From: a bacterium
GTDB lineage: Bacteria; Hinthialibacterota; Hinthialibacteria; H5-UNCL2
DNA length: 64,000 nucleotides
Assembly: GCA_015075175.1 (NCBI GenBank)
Contig: JABTUV010000006.1
Location: forward strand, 124,001-188,000
Reading direction: 5' to 3'
The position numbers and the translations under genes are program-made. Each line of letters begins with the position of its first letter. Position 1 is the stretch's first letter. Shown piece by piece: positions 16,995-26,782 of this stretch. The notes under the pieces are model-generated. The model was not told where the DNA came from. It did not search any database and was given only the letters and a program-made list of their open reading frames with translations.

Positions 16995-19930
16995 ATGAAC
17001 CGCCGTATGGCTTGTTGTATGGCCGCGTCGTTGCTTGTCCCGCCGCTCTGCGGCGCCTCGACCACGCTGGTGCGCGGGCTGGTGGGCGCGCCCGACGACG
17101 GCTTTCAGCAGTCCTGGCACACCCATCTCGGCTTCCAGCCCGTCATCGGTGTGCGCCAGAAGGCGCCGGACCTGTCCATGTACTGGGGAACGGCGTTCGT
17201 GCCGCGCCGCGTGGAGACGGAGACGGTCACGTTCTCCTGGGTAGGCGCGATGGGCGGGGGGGTTTCGTCCGCCGGCAACTTCACGCTCTCCGTCAACGGC
17301 CATCCCGTCGTGCAATTCGACGTGGTCAGCCGCTCCACGCACTTTCCGGCGCGCTATTCCAGCTGCGACCTCTATTACGACGTACTCTGGACGCGGCCGG
17401 GCGGACGCTGGACGGAAAACGCCCTGGATACCTCCGGCCACTTCTTTCTGGTGGTCGATGCCAGCGCGTTGGAACCGGGCCGGCCGGTCATCCTGAGCGT
17501 GACGGGGACCGACATCGGCGAACACCGCTGGTTCGGCATCATCTACGACGCGACTATGGTCCCCGCCATGCCGCAGCGGCGCTGGCGGGAGTTTCGGCGC
17601 TATCCCGAGCCGGCCCAGCCGCCGCCCGCGACCGCCGAGGCGGGTTTTGAGCACTACCTGCCGCAGTACAGCGATCCGGGGTGCTTCACGCCCATCGGCT
17701 GGCCCGCCGACCCGGCGGAGACCGCCGTCTCGCCCACGGGCCAGCTTATGAGCGGACTCGACTATACCCGCTACGGGTCCGGAGTGGGGAGAAGCGAACC
17801 ACCGTACTATCGCCACAGCCTGGCGTTCGCTGTCTGGGACGGGCAGCGGCTCGTGCCCGTGGGCGCGGGCGCGCCCGCGCGGCAGAACCTCTATCGCGGG
17901 CGCTATCCCATGGTCTACACGAACTGGACGTGGTCCGACTTCAGCCTGCAGGGGACGGCTTTCTCCGAACCGCTTGCAGGCGACGGCTACGCGTCGGGCA
18001 CGGAGCGCACGCTGGCCTGGGCGGTATGGGACATCCGCAACTACGCGCGCGAGCCGCGTGAAATCACGCTGGTCGCCTTCTACGTGGGCGACGAAGATGC
18101 GCCCGCGCCGGAAATGGTCTGGCGCGACGGCGCCGTCCATCGGGACGGCAGCGCCCTCTTTTCCGCCGCTCCTTCCGAGGGATTCTCCCAGGAATTCCAT
18201 CCCGTCTTCCCGCCCGGGCTGGTCATCGACGCCAGTCGCCCCTTTGACGCGCTGATCGAGGACCGCGGCGCGGCCAACGCCCTGGTGGTGCGGGGCACGC
18301 TTCGCCCGGGCGAGTCCAAGCACGTCGCCTTCAACCGCGTCTTTGACTACCCCGACGCCTACCATTGGAAGGCGCCCCAGCTGCCGCCCGTCCCCGCCGA
18401 AGCGCTCACCGCGCGCGCCTGCGAGGCGGCTTTCAAGCGCACCGCGGAACGCTGGGAAACCCTCGAGAAGCGCTTCTGCTTTTTCCGGACTCCCCGACGC
18501 GCCTCAACCTCCTGGTCCGCAAGGCCATGCTGGACGGCTGCTTCCTCACCAAGAAATGGAACGGCCGCGACATCGTCTTCGACTCGGTGAATTATCGCTG
18601 CCAGTGGGACGACTCGAGCGCCAAGTGGTTCTACGCGCTGGACCTCTGGGGCGATCACGAAACCAGCGAGCGGCTGCTGGACACGGTTTTTGCGCGGCAG
18701 GGACAGCGCAAACCGGCGGGCGCGCGCACGCGCGAGGGTTGCTTTTCCGACGTGACCAATCTCGAACGGGACGGCAGCGCCGCCTCGTGGGCCTCCGGCA
18801 ACGGTTGGGCGCTGTGGGCCATGGCGCAGCACGCCCGCCTCTCCGGCGACCGCGACTGGCTGGCCCGCCATAAGGAGGCCATCCTGGCCGGCTGCGATTG
18901 GATCATCCGCGAGCGCGGATTCTCAAGAGAGACGCCCGACAACCCCTGCGCCGGCCTCCTCTACGGCAAGTTCGTCTGCGACCTGCCCGACCAGGGCCAG
19001 GTCTGCGGCGTGGGGTATTTCACCTACACCGACGCCATCAGCTACCTGGGCTTGCACCAGATGGGCCAGCTCCTCACCGACTGGGGCCACGCTGAAGGCG
19101 CGCGCATACTCACCGAGGCGGAAGCCTACCGCAAGGACATCCTGGCCGCGGTGGATAAACTGACCGACAAGACCCGCGATCCCTGGTTCATCCCCTGGAT
19201 GCTCCATGCCCCCCGACACGAGGATCGCTACTTCTACGACGTGTGCGGCCCCATCAACCTGGCGTTCGCGGGCGTCGTCCCGCGCACGGATGAGCGCATC
19301 GCGCACGTGATCCGCTGGATCGTCGAGCACGAGCATGGGGGCAGCTTGGAGGAGGCGGCGGCGGGCCGCCGTCATGCCCCCGAGGGCGCCATGTTCTACA
19401 GCCAGGACCTGGCCGTCGTGCTCCTGCAGCAGGGCCGCGTCCAGGACTTCCAGCGCATCTTCTACACCCTTCTGTCCGCCAACGTCTCCCACGACACGCT
19501 GACTACCTGCGAGTGGCGGCGCAACACCCAGCCGCACATCCATTCGATCGCCAGCCTCATGCGCATGTTTCGTACCATGCTGGTCGACGAGCGGGACGGA
19601 GGTCTCTATCTCCTGTCCGGCGTGCCGTTGAGTTGGACCAACATGGGCCAGGTGATCGAATTCCGGGAACTCCCCACGCGCTACGGGCCGGTGTCGCTCC
19701 TATGCAGCTCCCAGCTCTACATGCGGCTCGTGGTGGTGCGCGGCGGGCCGCAGCTGGCGGGCCTGCCCCTCTCGGTGCGCATCCCGCTGCCCGAAGGCTA
19801 TCGCATCTCCAGGGCGTACTCGCGCCCCGCTCAAATCCTGGAGATCGAGGGGGAGTGGGTGCGCTGGGAGGGCCATGCCGGCGACATCACCTTCCACATC
19901 GAGATCGATCGCGCCTCGGCGCCCCGTTAG
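16995..19930 (+). CDS. Large secreted protein with six-hairpin-glycosidase-like C-terminal half
   Basis: About 978 codons once a single frame change near 18480 is repaired. ATG 16995 begins a signal peptide (MNRRMACCMAASLLVPPLCG). Residues ~20-220 are beta-rich (a sheet-like domain with TFSWVGAMGGGVSSAGNFTL). The middle has FEHYLPQYSDPGCFTPIGWP. The C-terminal ~430 residues (from RLNLLVRKAMLDGCFLTKKW) show repeated helical hairpins with Trp-rich motifs (SGNGWALWAMAQHAR, FSDVTNLERDG, TCEWRRNTQPHIHS), the look of an (alpha/alpha)6 barrel glycosidase acting on extracellular polysaccharide. I do not recognise a specific CAZy family. It has no obvious operon partner apart from following the ATPase gene. 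Confidence 0.7.
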
Positions 19931-19984
19931 CAGCCCGTGAAAAAATCGTCCGACAGGGGGCGACCCGCTTGCGGCGGCCTTCCA

Positions 19985-20016
19985 AACTCCCGCCTGACAA
20001 GGGGGGTCGGGGGATG
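19985..20016. repeat. AAGGGGGGTCGGGGG repeat, decayed copy
   Basis: AACTCCCGCCTGACAAGGGG followed by GGTCGGGGGATGCCACG and a GCGGCGGCAAGCAGCC arm: the same composite repeat as at 12974-13090, between the glycosidase-like gene and the small gene at 20151. Confidence 0.6.
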
Positions 20017-20150
20017 CCACGCGGCGGCAAGCAGCCACACTCCACATCGTCCGGCCCGGCAGGGCGGCCCGCCGAAACATCCGCTGATCTTCGCAATGAC
20101 TTTTCCATGAGCGCCCGCAGTGCTATGCTGTGAGCTCACCTGGGAAGGAG

Positions 20151-20538
20151 ATGGCGAACATGGAAATGGAATTCGAAGACATCAAGACCGCGCTGCGGGA
20201 AGTGCTGCGCGAAGAGGGCGGGCCGCGACCGCGCCCTGGCCGCCAAGTGGGTCGGCGGCGAGGTCATCCTCCAACCGCGCGAAAGGGACAAGGCGCCCAA
20301 GTCCTTCACCATCGACTCGTTCCTCCACAAGATCGTGATGATCCGCGACCGTCTGCGCGTGCTGGAGGCCAAAATCAACAGCCATCCCAAGCTGGACGAC
20401 GCCGACCGGCTCGAGTTGCAGCAGTATATCACGCGCATCTACGGCAGCCTGACCACGTTCAACGTACTGTTCCGGGACAAGGCGGACCACTTTGTGGGTG
20501 AGCGGTCGGAGCGCGAGGGCGGCTCGGAGGGACAGTAA
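20151..20538 (+). CDS. Small conserved-looking cytoplasmic protein, frameshifted
   Basis: Function unknown. From ATG 20151, or ATG 20160, which is better spaced from GGAAGGAG, it reads MEMEFEDIKTALREVLREEG. After one indel near 20225 it continues RALAAKWVGGEVILQPRERD, then MIRDRLRVLEAKINSHPKLD, LQQYITRIYGSLTTFNVLFR and a polar acidic tail. About 129 codons, mostly alpha-helical, with no signal peptide or membrane span. It stops at 20538 overlapping the ATG of the next gene (TAATG), so the two are translated together. Confidence 0.65.
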
Positions 20539-22343
20539 TGGCAGGGAAACGCGAGGGACAACCCCGGGCCGTCTACGCGCTCCTCACGGTGGTCGTGATC
20601 GTGGTCGCGCTCGTGGTGGGCTTGCAGTTGGCGAGCGAACGGCGCGGGCCGTCTTATACGCCGGTCGCGCCGGCGTCACTCCCGCCGGCAGGGCCGCCGG
20701 GAGTGACGCCCGCGCCCGTGGCCACGCCCGCGACTCCGTCGGCGGCGACGCCGGAAGTGGTCGCGGCCACCCAGGCGAGCCTGCCGCCGATGCCCGGACG
20801 CGCCGCCGGACAGCGCCCGCTGGTCTACGGGCGGGTGCAAAACGACCGCGCCCAGGCGCTGGCGCAGGCGCGCGTGGTCCTCTGGCGCGCCCGGAACGCC
20901 GCCGACCGCAGCGTGCACGCTCTCGCCGAAACCCGCACCGACGGCGAAGGTCGCTATTTCCTGGAGGCCCCCGGACCCGGCCACTACACCGTCGTCGCCG
21001 ACGCTTTCGGCTTCTCGCCCCTGGCCGAGTCGCGCCTGCGCTTCGCCGCCAGCGACGAGGTCGCCCAAGTCAACTTCACCCTCTCCGCCGGCAACCTGAT
21101 CGCCGGGCAGGTGCTCGGGACGGCCAACGATCCCATCGAGGGGGCGCTGGTCACTGCCGCCGACAGCCCCGACGTTTCCGTGCGCAAGCGCCCGGCGCGC
21201 CTTTTGATGGTTCCGCGCGCCTTCCAGTCCCATATGCGCCTTCCCGCTACCGACGGCCAGCTTTTGGAAATCGACGCGCCCATGGAGGAGTCGCCCTATC
21301 GCGCCGTGACCGACGCCAACGGCTACTACCAGATCCAGGGGCTGCCGGCGGGGGTGTACACGGTCAAGGTAACGCACTCGGGTTACGCGCCCGCCTTCCA
21401 GTTGTTCGTCGAGGCGGGACGGCGCGGCGTGGACTTCCAGCTCTCGCAGGGCGGCTCGATCTCCGGCTCCGTCGCCACGCAGGCCGGCCAGCCGGTCGTG
21501 GGCGCCGACCTGGCGCTCCTCTTCAAGCTGTGGGTTCCGGCGGGCGCGGTTCGCGGCGCGGAGTCGTATCGCCTGGGTCACTCCGAGACGTTGCGCGTCC
21601 AGAGCAGCTCGAGCGGCCGCTACATCTTCGACCGCCTGCCCGAAGGCGAGTATGACCTGTCGGTCAAGGCGCCCGGCCATCTGGAGGCGACGCAGCCGGT
21701 CGATCTGGCCCGCGATCAGCGCGTGGAGGGACTCGACTTCATCCTGGACGTGGAGTCGATCGTTTCGGGCAAGCTGACGGATGCCGACGGCAAGCCGCTG
21801 GGGGGCGGGATGGTGACCGCCACGCGCGTCGAGCCGGGCGAGCAAGGCGGCATCGCGGGCATCGCGGGCGCGGAGACGCGCGGCGAGAGCGACGCCTCCG
21901 GTCAGTACCGCATTGACAATTTGCCGGCGGGCCGTTACTGGTTGGCCGCCAGCCTGCCGGGCTATCAATGCTTGGAGCGGAAACAGATCGACGTGGAGGC
22001 GGGCGCGACGGTATCCGGCGTGGACTTCGTGCTCACGCGCCGCGCCGGCATTTTCGGCGTGGTGCTGGACGGCGCGGGCCGCCCCATCGCCGGCGCCGCC
22101 GTCCGCATGGGCACGCGCGAACTGGAGGCCACGCTGGAGCGCGCCCTGGAGATCATGGCCGACGGCGGCCAGCTGGAGGACATGGAGACGACCACCGACG
22201 CCGAGGGGCGCTTTTCGCTCGGCAATCTGAAAAACCGCGAGTACGAAATCGAGGTCTCCGCCGAGGGCTACGAAACACTCCATCTCTCCCTGCCGGCAGG
22301 CATGTCGGACGCCCGCATCGTGCTGAAAAAGGCGGAACGCTGA
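20538..22343 (+). CDS. Membrane-anchored protein with carboxypeptidase-regulatory-like repeats
   Basis: 601 residues. An N-terminal membrane anchor (AVYALLTVVVIVVALVVGLQ, ~residues 11-31) is followed by a Pro/Ala-rich linker. Then come five domains of the CarboxypepD_reg / Cna-B-like fold, at about 95-180, 181-290, 295-390, 395-495 and 500-600. Each carries a G-x-V/L-x-D-x-x-G-x-P-x-x-G-A start and a TDANGYYQIQGLPAGVYTV or TDAEGRFSLGNL end. Such repeats form beta sandwiches in envelope and extracellular proteins; the domains would sit outside the inner membrane. No enzymatic domain is visible. It overlaps the preceding small gene by one base. Confidence 0.82.
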   Translation: MAGKREGQPRAVYALLTVVVIVVALVVGLQLASERRGPSYTPVAPASLPPAGPPGVTPAPVATPATPSAATPEVVAATQASLPPMPGRAAGQRPLVYGRVQNDRAQALAQARVVLWRARNAADRSVHALAETRTDGEGRYFLEAPGPGHYTVVADAFGFSPLAESRLRFAASDEVAQVNFTLSAGNLIAGQVLGTANDPIEGALVTAADSPDVSVRKRPARLLMVPRAFQSHMRLPATDGQLLEIDAPMEESPYRAVTDANGYYQIQGLPAGVYTVKVTHSGYAPAFQLFVEAGRRGVDFQLSQGGSISGSVATQAGQPVVGADLALLFKLWVPAGAVRGAESYRLGHSETLRVQSSSSGRYIFDRLPEGEYDLSVKAPGHLEATQPVDLARDQRVEGLDFILDVESIVSGKLTDADGKPLGGGMVTATRVEPGEQGGIAGIAGAETRGESDASGQYRIDNLPAGRYWLAASLPGYQCLERKQIDVEAGATVSGVDFVLTRRAGIFGVVLDGAGRPIAGAAVRMGTRELEATLERALEIMADGGQLEDMETTTDAEGRFSLGNLKNREYEIEVSAEGYETLHLSLPAGMSDARIVLKKAER

Positions 22344-22439
22344 GTCGTCGGCTTGGCGGAGATAGGCGTGAGCTTTCGCGCCTGCCGGCCGTCTGTAAGT
22401 CCAGGGGCCATGCGTGGGTGGAAACTGTCCCGGTGGGAA

Positions 22440-22529
22440 CTGTCATTTCGACCGAAGGGAGAAATCTCCGCCGGCGCATCAGGGGCCAAGTTGGAAGCAC
22501 CAGGTTTCTCCCTTCGGTCGAAATGACAG
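22440..22529. repeat. TGTCATTTCGACCGAAGGGAG module 2
   Basis: Arms CTGTCATTTCGACCGAAGGG (22440-22459) and CCCTTCGGTCGAAATGACAG (22510-22529) around a 50-bp loop; the simplest copy of the family, with no tandem units. Confidence 0.9.
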
Positions 22530-22586
22530 TTTGCGGTCGAAACGACCGGGAACCCGCTGGCGGCCGTACACGTTGAGAATGCAGGC

Positions 22587-22615
22587 TTGACGCGCTCGCG
22601 GCCGCCTGGTTAGCA
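22587..22615 (+). promoter_or_regulatory. Possible sigma-70 promoter for the lipoprotein gene
   Basis: TTGACG, 17-bp spacing, TTAGCA (or TAGCAT at 18). The -35 is good and the -10 is weak. It lies 62 bases upstream of ATG 22678. Confidence 0.35.
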
Positions 22616-22677
22616 TGATCCGGTAAGTTGAAACGGGCCGGACGGCGCAAGTCAAGCAAGAAGGGATCGTCAACACC

Positions 22678-23241
22678 ATGAAAAAAACACTGCTTTCGGC
22701 GGTTGTCGCCGTCGCGCTCCTGGGATGCATGGAACCCCTGCTCGTGGACTTCGAGGCCAAGGATTACAGCTTCGACGGCAACCGCGACCGCGTCAGCCCC
22801 GCCCGCATCGTCAAGACCAACTTCTACATCGGCCAGGAGATGGAAGACGGTGAGATCGTCGGGGCGACCAACGAGTTCTACCTGGACGCTGACCGCGACT
22901 TCACCGTCTTCGCCGAAGTCCCCAAGGACCCCGACTTCGAGGACGGCGGACGCCTGACGTTCGAGATGCGCAATCCCGACAACCAGGTCATCGCGGTCGA
23001 GCATCGTCCCTATAATCCCAGAAAGATCGTGGGGTTCATCTTCGACGCCAGCAAGTTGGCGGCCCAGGGCGGAGAAGGGGAATGGACGGTGAACTTCTTC
23101 GCCGACGCCTCTCCGCTGGGCCGGCTGCCGTTCGGCATCTACAGCGACGTCGCCTCCGCCTCCAAGGCCAAGGAACTCCTGGCGGAAGAGAAGCGCAAAG
23201 AAGGCGGCGGACTTTCCGCCTCCGAGTATGTGGTGAAGTAG
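22678..23241 (+). CDS. Lipoprotein of unknown function, 187 aa
   Basis: MKKTLLSAVVAVALLGCMEP is a lipoprotein signal with the lipobox Cys at residue 17, followed by Met and Glu. The mature part is polar and beta-rich, with KTNFYIGQEMEDGEIVGATN, DADRDFTVFAEVPKDPDFED and FEMRNPDNQVIAVEH. The pattern suggests a beta-sandwich domain whose ligand I cannot name. The C-terminal ~30 residues are a charged helix (KAKELLAEEKRKEGGG). The gene is followed after 7 bases by the amidohydrolase, so it may be co-transcribed, although functional linkage is not evident. Confidence 0.75.
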   Translation: MKKTLLSAVVAVALLGCMEPLLVDFEAKDYSFDGNRDRVSPARIVKTNFYIGQEMEDGEIVGATNEFYLDADRDFTVFAEVPKDPDFEDGGRLTFEMRNPDNQVIAVEHRPYNPRKIVGFIFDASKLAAQGGEGEWTVNFFADASPLGRLPFGIYSDVASASKAKELLAEEKRKEGGGLSASEYVVK

Positions 23242-23248
23242 CCGCGCC

Positions 23249-24508
23249 GTGTTGTTCCGCGTCGGAGTCGTCGTCCCAACCGACGCGCCTCCCGTCTTCG
23301 ACGCCCTGCTGCATATCGAAGCCGGGCGCATTGTCTCGCTGGCTCCCTGGCCCGTGCATAAACCACCCGGTGATTACGTGGACCGCGGCCAATGGGGCCT
23401 CCTGCCGGGTCTCGTCAATGCGCACTGCCACTTGGAGCTCTCCTGCCTTCGCGGCGTCATCGAACCGACCGCGACCTTTTCCGATTGGTTGCGGCGTCTC
23501 CTGGCCGAGATCGGCCGGTATACCGAAGCGCAGCGTCGCGCCGGCGCCGCCGAGGGCTAGGCGGAGCTGGCCGAGTCGGGAACCACGACCGTCCTGGACA
23601 TCGCCAACACGGACCATGCCTGGGAACCCTCGCGGCGCTCCGGCCTCCGCGTCCATTGGTTCCGCGAGCTGCTCGGATGGCGATGGCCGGCGCGTTGGGT
23701 GAGCTGGCGCGCCGCGCGCCGCAGCTGGAGCGAGCATCCCGACAGCGACCGCCTGATCGCCCACGTCTCGCCCCATGCGCCCTACAGCGCCCATCCCCGC
23801 CTCATCGTGAAGGCCGCCAAGTGGGCGTACCGCCACGGCAAACGCTGGGGCATCCATCTGGCGGAAACGGTCGAGGAACTGGACCTCCTGGCGACCGGCG
23901 GCGGCCCCATGCGCGACTTCCTCGGTGACTTCCTGGGCCGGAATTGGAGACCTTCCCGGCTGGTCGCGTTGGAGCATCTTGCGCAGATCTCCTGGCCGCG
24001 CGCCTGCCCGCCCCTGCTCTTTCATGCCAACCACTTGACGGCGCGGGAGTTCGACCTGGCGGCGCGCCTGGGCGTGGCCGTCGTCCACTGTCCCGGCAGC
24101 CATCGCTATTACGGCCGCACGACATTCCCGCTGGCAGAGTTTCTATCCAGGGGCATTCCCGTGTTCCTGGGAACCGACAGCCTGGCCAGCAACCAGCGCC
24201 TGGATATGCGACGCGAGGTGCGACTGCTGGTCGAAATGCACCCGGAGGTGGGGTGTGAGGCAGCCTTGCGCATGGCCGGCCGGGACGCGGCGGCCTGGCT
24301 GTCGGGAGCGGCTGCGCCGGTCGGACTGACCCCGGGCGCCCCTGCGGATCTGTGGTGGTGGCGGCTGCCGCAATCGCGCGGCCTTGCCGGTCCCACCGAG
24401 GCCCTCCTGGAGCGGCTGCTCTCCACCTCCGAAGCGAGTTCGGAGGTCTGGATCGCGGGCCAGGCCGTCCCCGCGCGTCGCAACCTCAACCTGTACTCCA
24501 GCCCATAG
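23249..24508 (+). CDS. Amidohydrolase of the deaminase/chlorohydrolase type, with in-frame TAG
   Basis: A 420-codon metal-dependent hydrolase related to S-adenosylhomocysteine/methylthioadenosine deaminase and TrzN/AtzA-type enzymes. GTG 23249 is the start. Motifs in order: LLPGLVNAHCHLELSCLRG (first metal HxH), HVSPHAPYSAHP (metal His region), GIHLAETVEEL, LLFHANHLTAREFDLAARLG, VVHCPGSHRYYGR, and LGTDSLASNQRLDMRRE (final Asp). All are in one frame. One TAG (23558-23560, after EGL-like AAEG) interrupts codon 104 without any frame change. Because frameshift errors abound in this window, a base-call error is as likely as a real nonsense mutation. Substrate unknown. Confidence 0.75.
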
Positions 24509-24550
24509 GTGCGGACGCAAGTTCCTGTACTTTCCGCCGGAGTTTCGCGG

Positions 24551-24579
24551 TTGACCCCCGGCCCGGCGCTCCCTATCGT
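24551..24579 (+). promoter_or_regulatory. Possible promoter for coaB-coaC
   Basis: TTGACC, 17-bp spacing, TATCGT, ending 17 bases before ATG 24597 with GGGAGGAG in between. A consensus -35 and a partial -10; the short leader is unusual, so confidence is low. Confidence 0.35.
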
Positions 24580-24596
24580 GCCCGCGGGAGGAGACG

Positions 24597-25292
24597 ATGC
24601 CGCATCCCTTCTGGCAGGATCGCCGCGCGCTGGTGACGCTGGGGCCGACGCGCGCGTACATCGATCCGGTGCGATACCTGGCCAACGTCTCCAGCGGGCG
24701 CCTGGGGACGGCCATCGCCGAGGCGCTCCTTTCCGCCGGCGCGGTGGTGGACGTGATCGCGGGCGAGGGCGCCGTGCATCCCAGGCCCGCCGAGCGCCTC
24801 GCGTTGCATCCCATCGCAACCGTGGAGGAGCTGGTGCGAACCGTCCATCGGCTCGCCGAGCGGCCCCATCCCGATGTCATCCTGCACCTGATGGCGGTGC
24901 TCGACTATCAGCCGGCCGCGCCCGCCAAACACAAGCTGCCGTCGGGAGCGGGCCGCCTGACGCTGGAGTTGGCGCCCACGCCCAAGGTGATCGACGCCAT
25001 GCGGCTTCTCTTTCCCGCGGCGTTTCTGGTAGGTTTCAAGTTGCAGAGCGGCGTCTCCGACGAGGCGCTCTTTGCCGAAGCGCGCGCACTCCTCGCCCGC
25101 AGCCGCGCCGACGCCGTGGTCTGCAACCTCCTGGAGGAGACGGAGCCGCACAATCATCGCGCCTGGCTCCTGGACGCTTCCGGAGCGCCTGTGGGAGATC
25201 AGTCCTGGCGCGGCAAGGAAGAGATCGCCCGCCGCCTGGTCGAAACTCTGCCTCAACTGGCGGTACACAAGGAGGCTCGTCATGCCCGCTAA
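24597..25292 (+). CDS. coaB: Phosphopantothenate-cysteine ligase, free-standing
   Basis: CoaB couples cysteine to 4'-phosphopantothenate with CTP or ATP, the second step of coenzyme A synthesis. 231 residues. TLGPTRAYIDPVRYLANVSSGR is the family start (GPT, VR, S/N-SSG, G), and AVLDYQPAAPAKHKLPSG carries the Lys-containing loop near the active site. The ATG at 24597 follows a strong GGGAGGAG. In most bacteria this domain is the C-terminal half of a fused CoaBC. Here it is separate and lies before coaC, which is the reverse order. Stop and next start overlap by 11 bases. Confidence 0.85.
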   Translation: MPHPFWQDRRALVTLGPTRAYIDPVRYLANVSSGRLGTAIAEALLSAGAVVDVIAGEGAVHPRPAERLALHPIATVEELVRTVHRLAERPHPDVILHLMAVLDYQPAAPAKHKLPSGAGRLTLELAPTPKVIDAMRLLFPAAFLVGFKLQSGVSDEALFAEARALLARSRADAVVCNLLEETEPHNHRAWLLDASGAPVGDQSWRGKEEIARRLVETLPQLAVHKEARHAR

Positions 25293-25857
25293 GTCCAGCT
25301 CGTTCCGCGACGCGAAGATTCTCCTGGGAGTGACCGGCGGCATCGCCGCCTACAAGAGCGCCGCCCTCACCAGCCAGTTGCGCAGGGAGGGCGCGGTCGT
25401 CCAGGTCGTCATGACCGAGCACGCCACAAAGTTCGTCACGCCTCTGACGTTCCTCTCCCTCTCGCGTCGGCCCGTGCGCGTGGGCATGTTCGAGCCGCGC
25501 GAGGAAGCCGACATCGAGCACATCGCGCTGGCCGACTGGCCCGACTTGGTCGTGGTCGCGCCCTGCACCGCCAATCTCATGGGCAAGATTACCGCCGGCA
25601 TCGCCGACGATCTCCTCTCCACCATCCTCCTGGCTACCACCGCGCCGGTTCTCCTGGCGCCCGCCATGAACGTGCACATGTGGGAGCATCCGGCCACGCA
25701 GCGCAATCTGGCGACGCTGGTCGAGTGGGGCTACCACACCGTCGGACCCGAGGAAGGCGACCTGGCCTGCGGCTACACCGGTAAGGGTCGCATGAGCGAG
25801 CCGGAGGAAATTCTGGCGCGCATTCGGCAGTTGCTGAAGAAAGGCAAGCGGGGTTGA
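25282..25857 (+). CDS. coaC: Phosphopantothenoylcysteine decarboxylase, free-standing
   Basis: A flavoprotein that decarboxylates 4'-phosphopantothenoylcysteine, the third step of coenzyme A synthesis. 191 residues. ILLGVTGGIAAYKSA is the FMN-binding start, DIEHIALADWPD contains the active-site His, VVAPCTANLMGKI is the PASANT-like motif, APAMNVHMWEHPATQRN is the substrate-recognition clamp, and LACGYTGKGRM holds the flap Cys. All catalytic landmarks are present. ATG 25282 follows AAGGAGG inside coaB, giving an 11-base overlap and translational coupling. Confidence 0.9.
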   Translation: MPAKSSSFRDAKILLGVTGGIAAYKSAALTSQLRREGAVVQVVMTEHATKFVTPLTFLSLSRRPVRVGMFEPREEADIEHIALADWPDLVVVAPCTANLMGKITAGIADDLLSTILLATTAPVLLAPAMNVHMWEHPATQRNLATLVEWGYHTVGPEEGDLACGYTGKGRMSEPEEILARIRQLLKKGKRG

Positions 25858-25865
25858 AGCCGGAA

Positions 25866-26013
25866 CTGTCATTTCGACCGTATCTGTCATTTCGACCGTA
25901 TCTGTCATTTCGACCGTATCTGTCATTTCGACCGAAGGGAGAAATCTTTTCTCCCGCCGTTGCCGCAGGTCGGGCGCATAGCAGAAGATTTCTCCCTTCG
26001 GTCGAAATGACAG
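25866..26013. repeat. TGTCATTTCGACCGAAGGGAG module 3
   Basis: Four tandem 18-bp CTGTCATTTCGACCGTAT-type units, then the inverted arms CTGTCATTTCGACCGAAGGG and CCCTTCGGTCGAAATGACAG, between the converging coaC and DUF4159 genes. The module may serve as a transcription barrier, but no U-tract is present. Confidence 0.9.
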
Positions 26014-26050
26014 CTGCATGCCTGCGGTTGGTCGGAGGTCAGTCAGGCGT

Positions 26051-26782
26051 TCAGAAGGTCAGCGCGTAGAAGATGATTTTGAGGCCCAGTTGGAAGGCGT
26101 GGTCGCGCTGCTTCTCGCCGTCGGGCGTGCACGGGTGTCCTTCCCACGCGCAGCCCAGGTCGTTGCTGCACAGAACCAGCGGCGTGCGGTCTTTCACCGT
26201 CACGCCCTCCATGTAGCTGACGATTCGCTTGTCTCCGCCCAGTACCTCGTCAAGGTTGAAGAAGCAGTGGTACACGGGATGGCTCATGGGCAGCGGCTGA
26301 AGCGACTGATCGGGAAAAAGCCCGGCGGCCAGCGCGCGCGCCGACTGGTCGAACCCGCGCCCCAACGTCCCCGAGCAATCGTCCAGGAAGAGAAAGGCCC
26401 CCCGCAAGAGAACGGCCTTGAGCGCCTCGGGTCCGCCCACCGGCAGGGTGAAGTTCTCGTGCCCGGTGAGATAGAGCAGCGGATACTTCTCCAGGTCCTC
26501 TTTTCTGGCCTCGATGACGGTCTCCTGGTAGGGCGCGGTGAGGTTGGTGTTCTCCGTGACTTTCTGGATCAGGTTGAGGTCGGAACTGGCGGCCATGCCC
26601 TGCCCCTTCATGTCGGTGTACCAGTCGCCGGTGTCGGTCTTGAGGCGAGCCCAGACGAAATCGCCCTCCAACGCCGCCAGCGCGCGCCCCAAACTCACGG
26701 TTGAAACTCCCGCCAGAAGCGCCATGTGCGACAGGAAATGTCGCCGCGCGTGCTTGTCATGCTGCGAGAAGAACGACTTCAT
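26051..26782 (-). CDS. DUF4159 domain protein with Tat-like signal
   Basis: 243 residues. The N-terminus has a twin-Arg motif followed by a hydrophobic segment (RRHFLSHMALLAGVSTVSL), indicating Tat export. The body is the DUF4159 domain: DFVWARLKTDTGDWYTDMKG, YPLLYLTGHENFTLPVGGPE, LLRGAFLFLDDCSGTLGRGF and PMSHPVYHCFFNLDEVLGG, a glutamine-amidotransferase-like fold with DDC in place of a nucleophile elbow. Such genes usually sit with MoxR, DUF58 and DUF4175-type membrane genes, as here. ATG 26782 overlaps the stop of the DUF4175-like gene by 4 bases. Confidence 0.85.
   Translation of the reverse strand: MKSFFSQHDKHARRHFLSHMALLAGVSTVSLGRALAALEGDFVWARLKTDTGDWYTDMKGQGMAASSDLNLIQKVTENTNLTAPYQETVIEARKEDLEKYPLLYLTGHENFTLPVGGPEALKAVLLRGAFLFLDDCSGTLGRGFDQSARALAAGLFPDQSLQPLPMSHPVYHCFFNLDEVLGGDKRIVSYMEGVTVKDRTPLVLCSNDLGCAWEGHPCTPDGEKQRDHAFQLGLKIIFYALTF

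Larger units (their letters stand above)
22344..22677. other. Intergenic region with repeat module
   Basis: 334 bp holding the TGTCATTTCGACCGAAGGGAG inverted repeat at 22440-22529 and a possible promoter at 22587-22615 for the following lipoprotein gene. No other gene is seen. Confidence 0.5.

Noticed and set aside
20690..20720. CCGGCGTCACTCCCGCCGGC palindrome as a regulatory site
   Set aside because: It lies in the Pro/Ala-rich coding linker of the carboxypeptidase-repeat protein and looks like codon-driven or repeat-derived sequence.
23558..23560. Pyrrolysine or suppressor-based readthrough in the amidohydrolase
   Set aside because: A single case in a window full of sequence errors; no pyl genes or suppressor tRNA seen.
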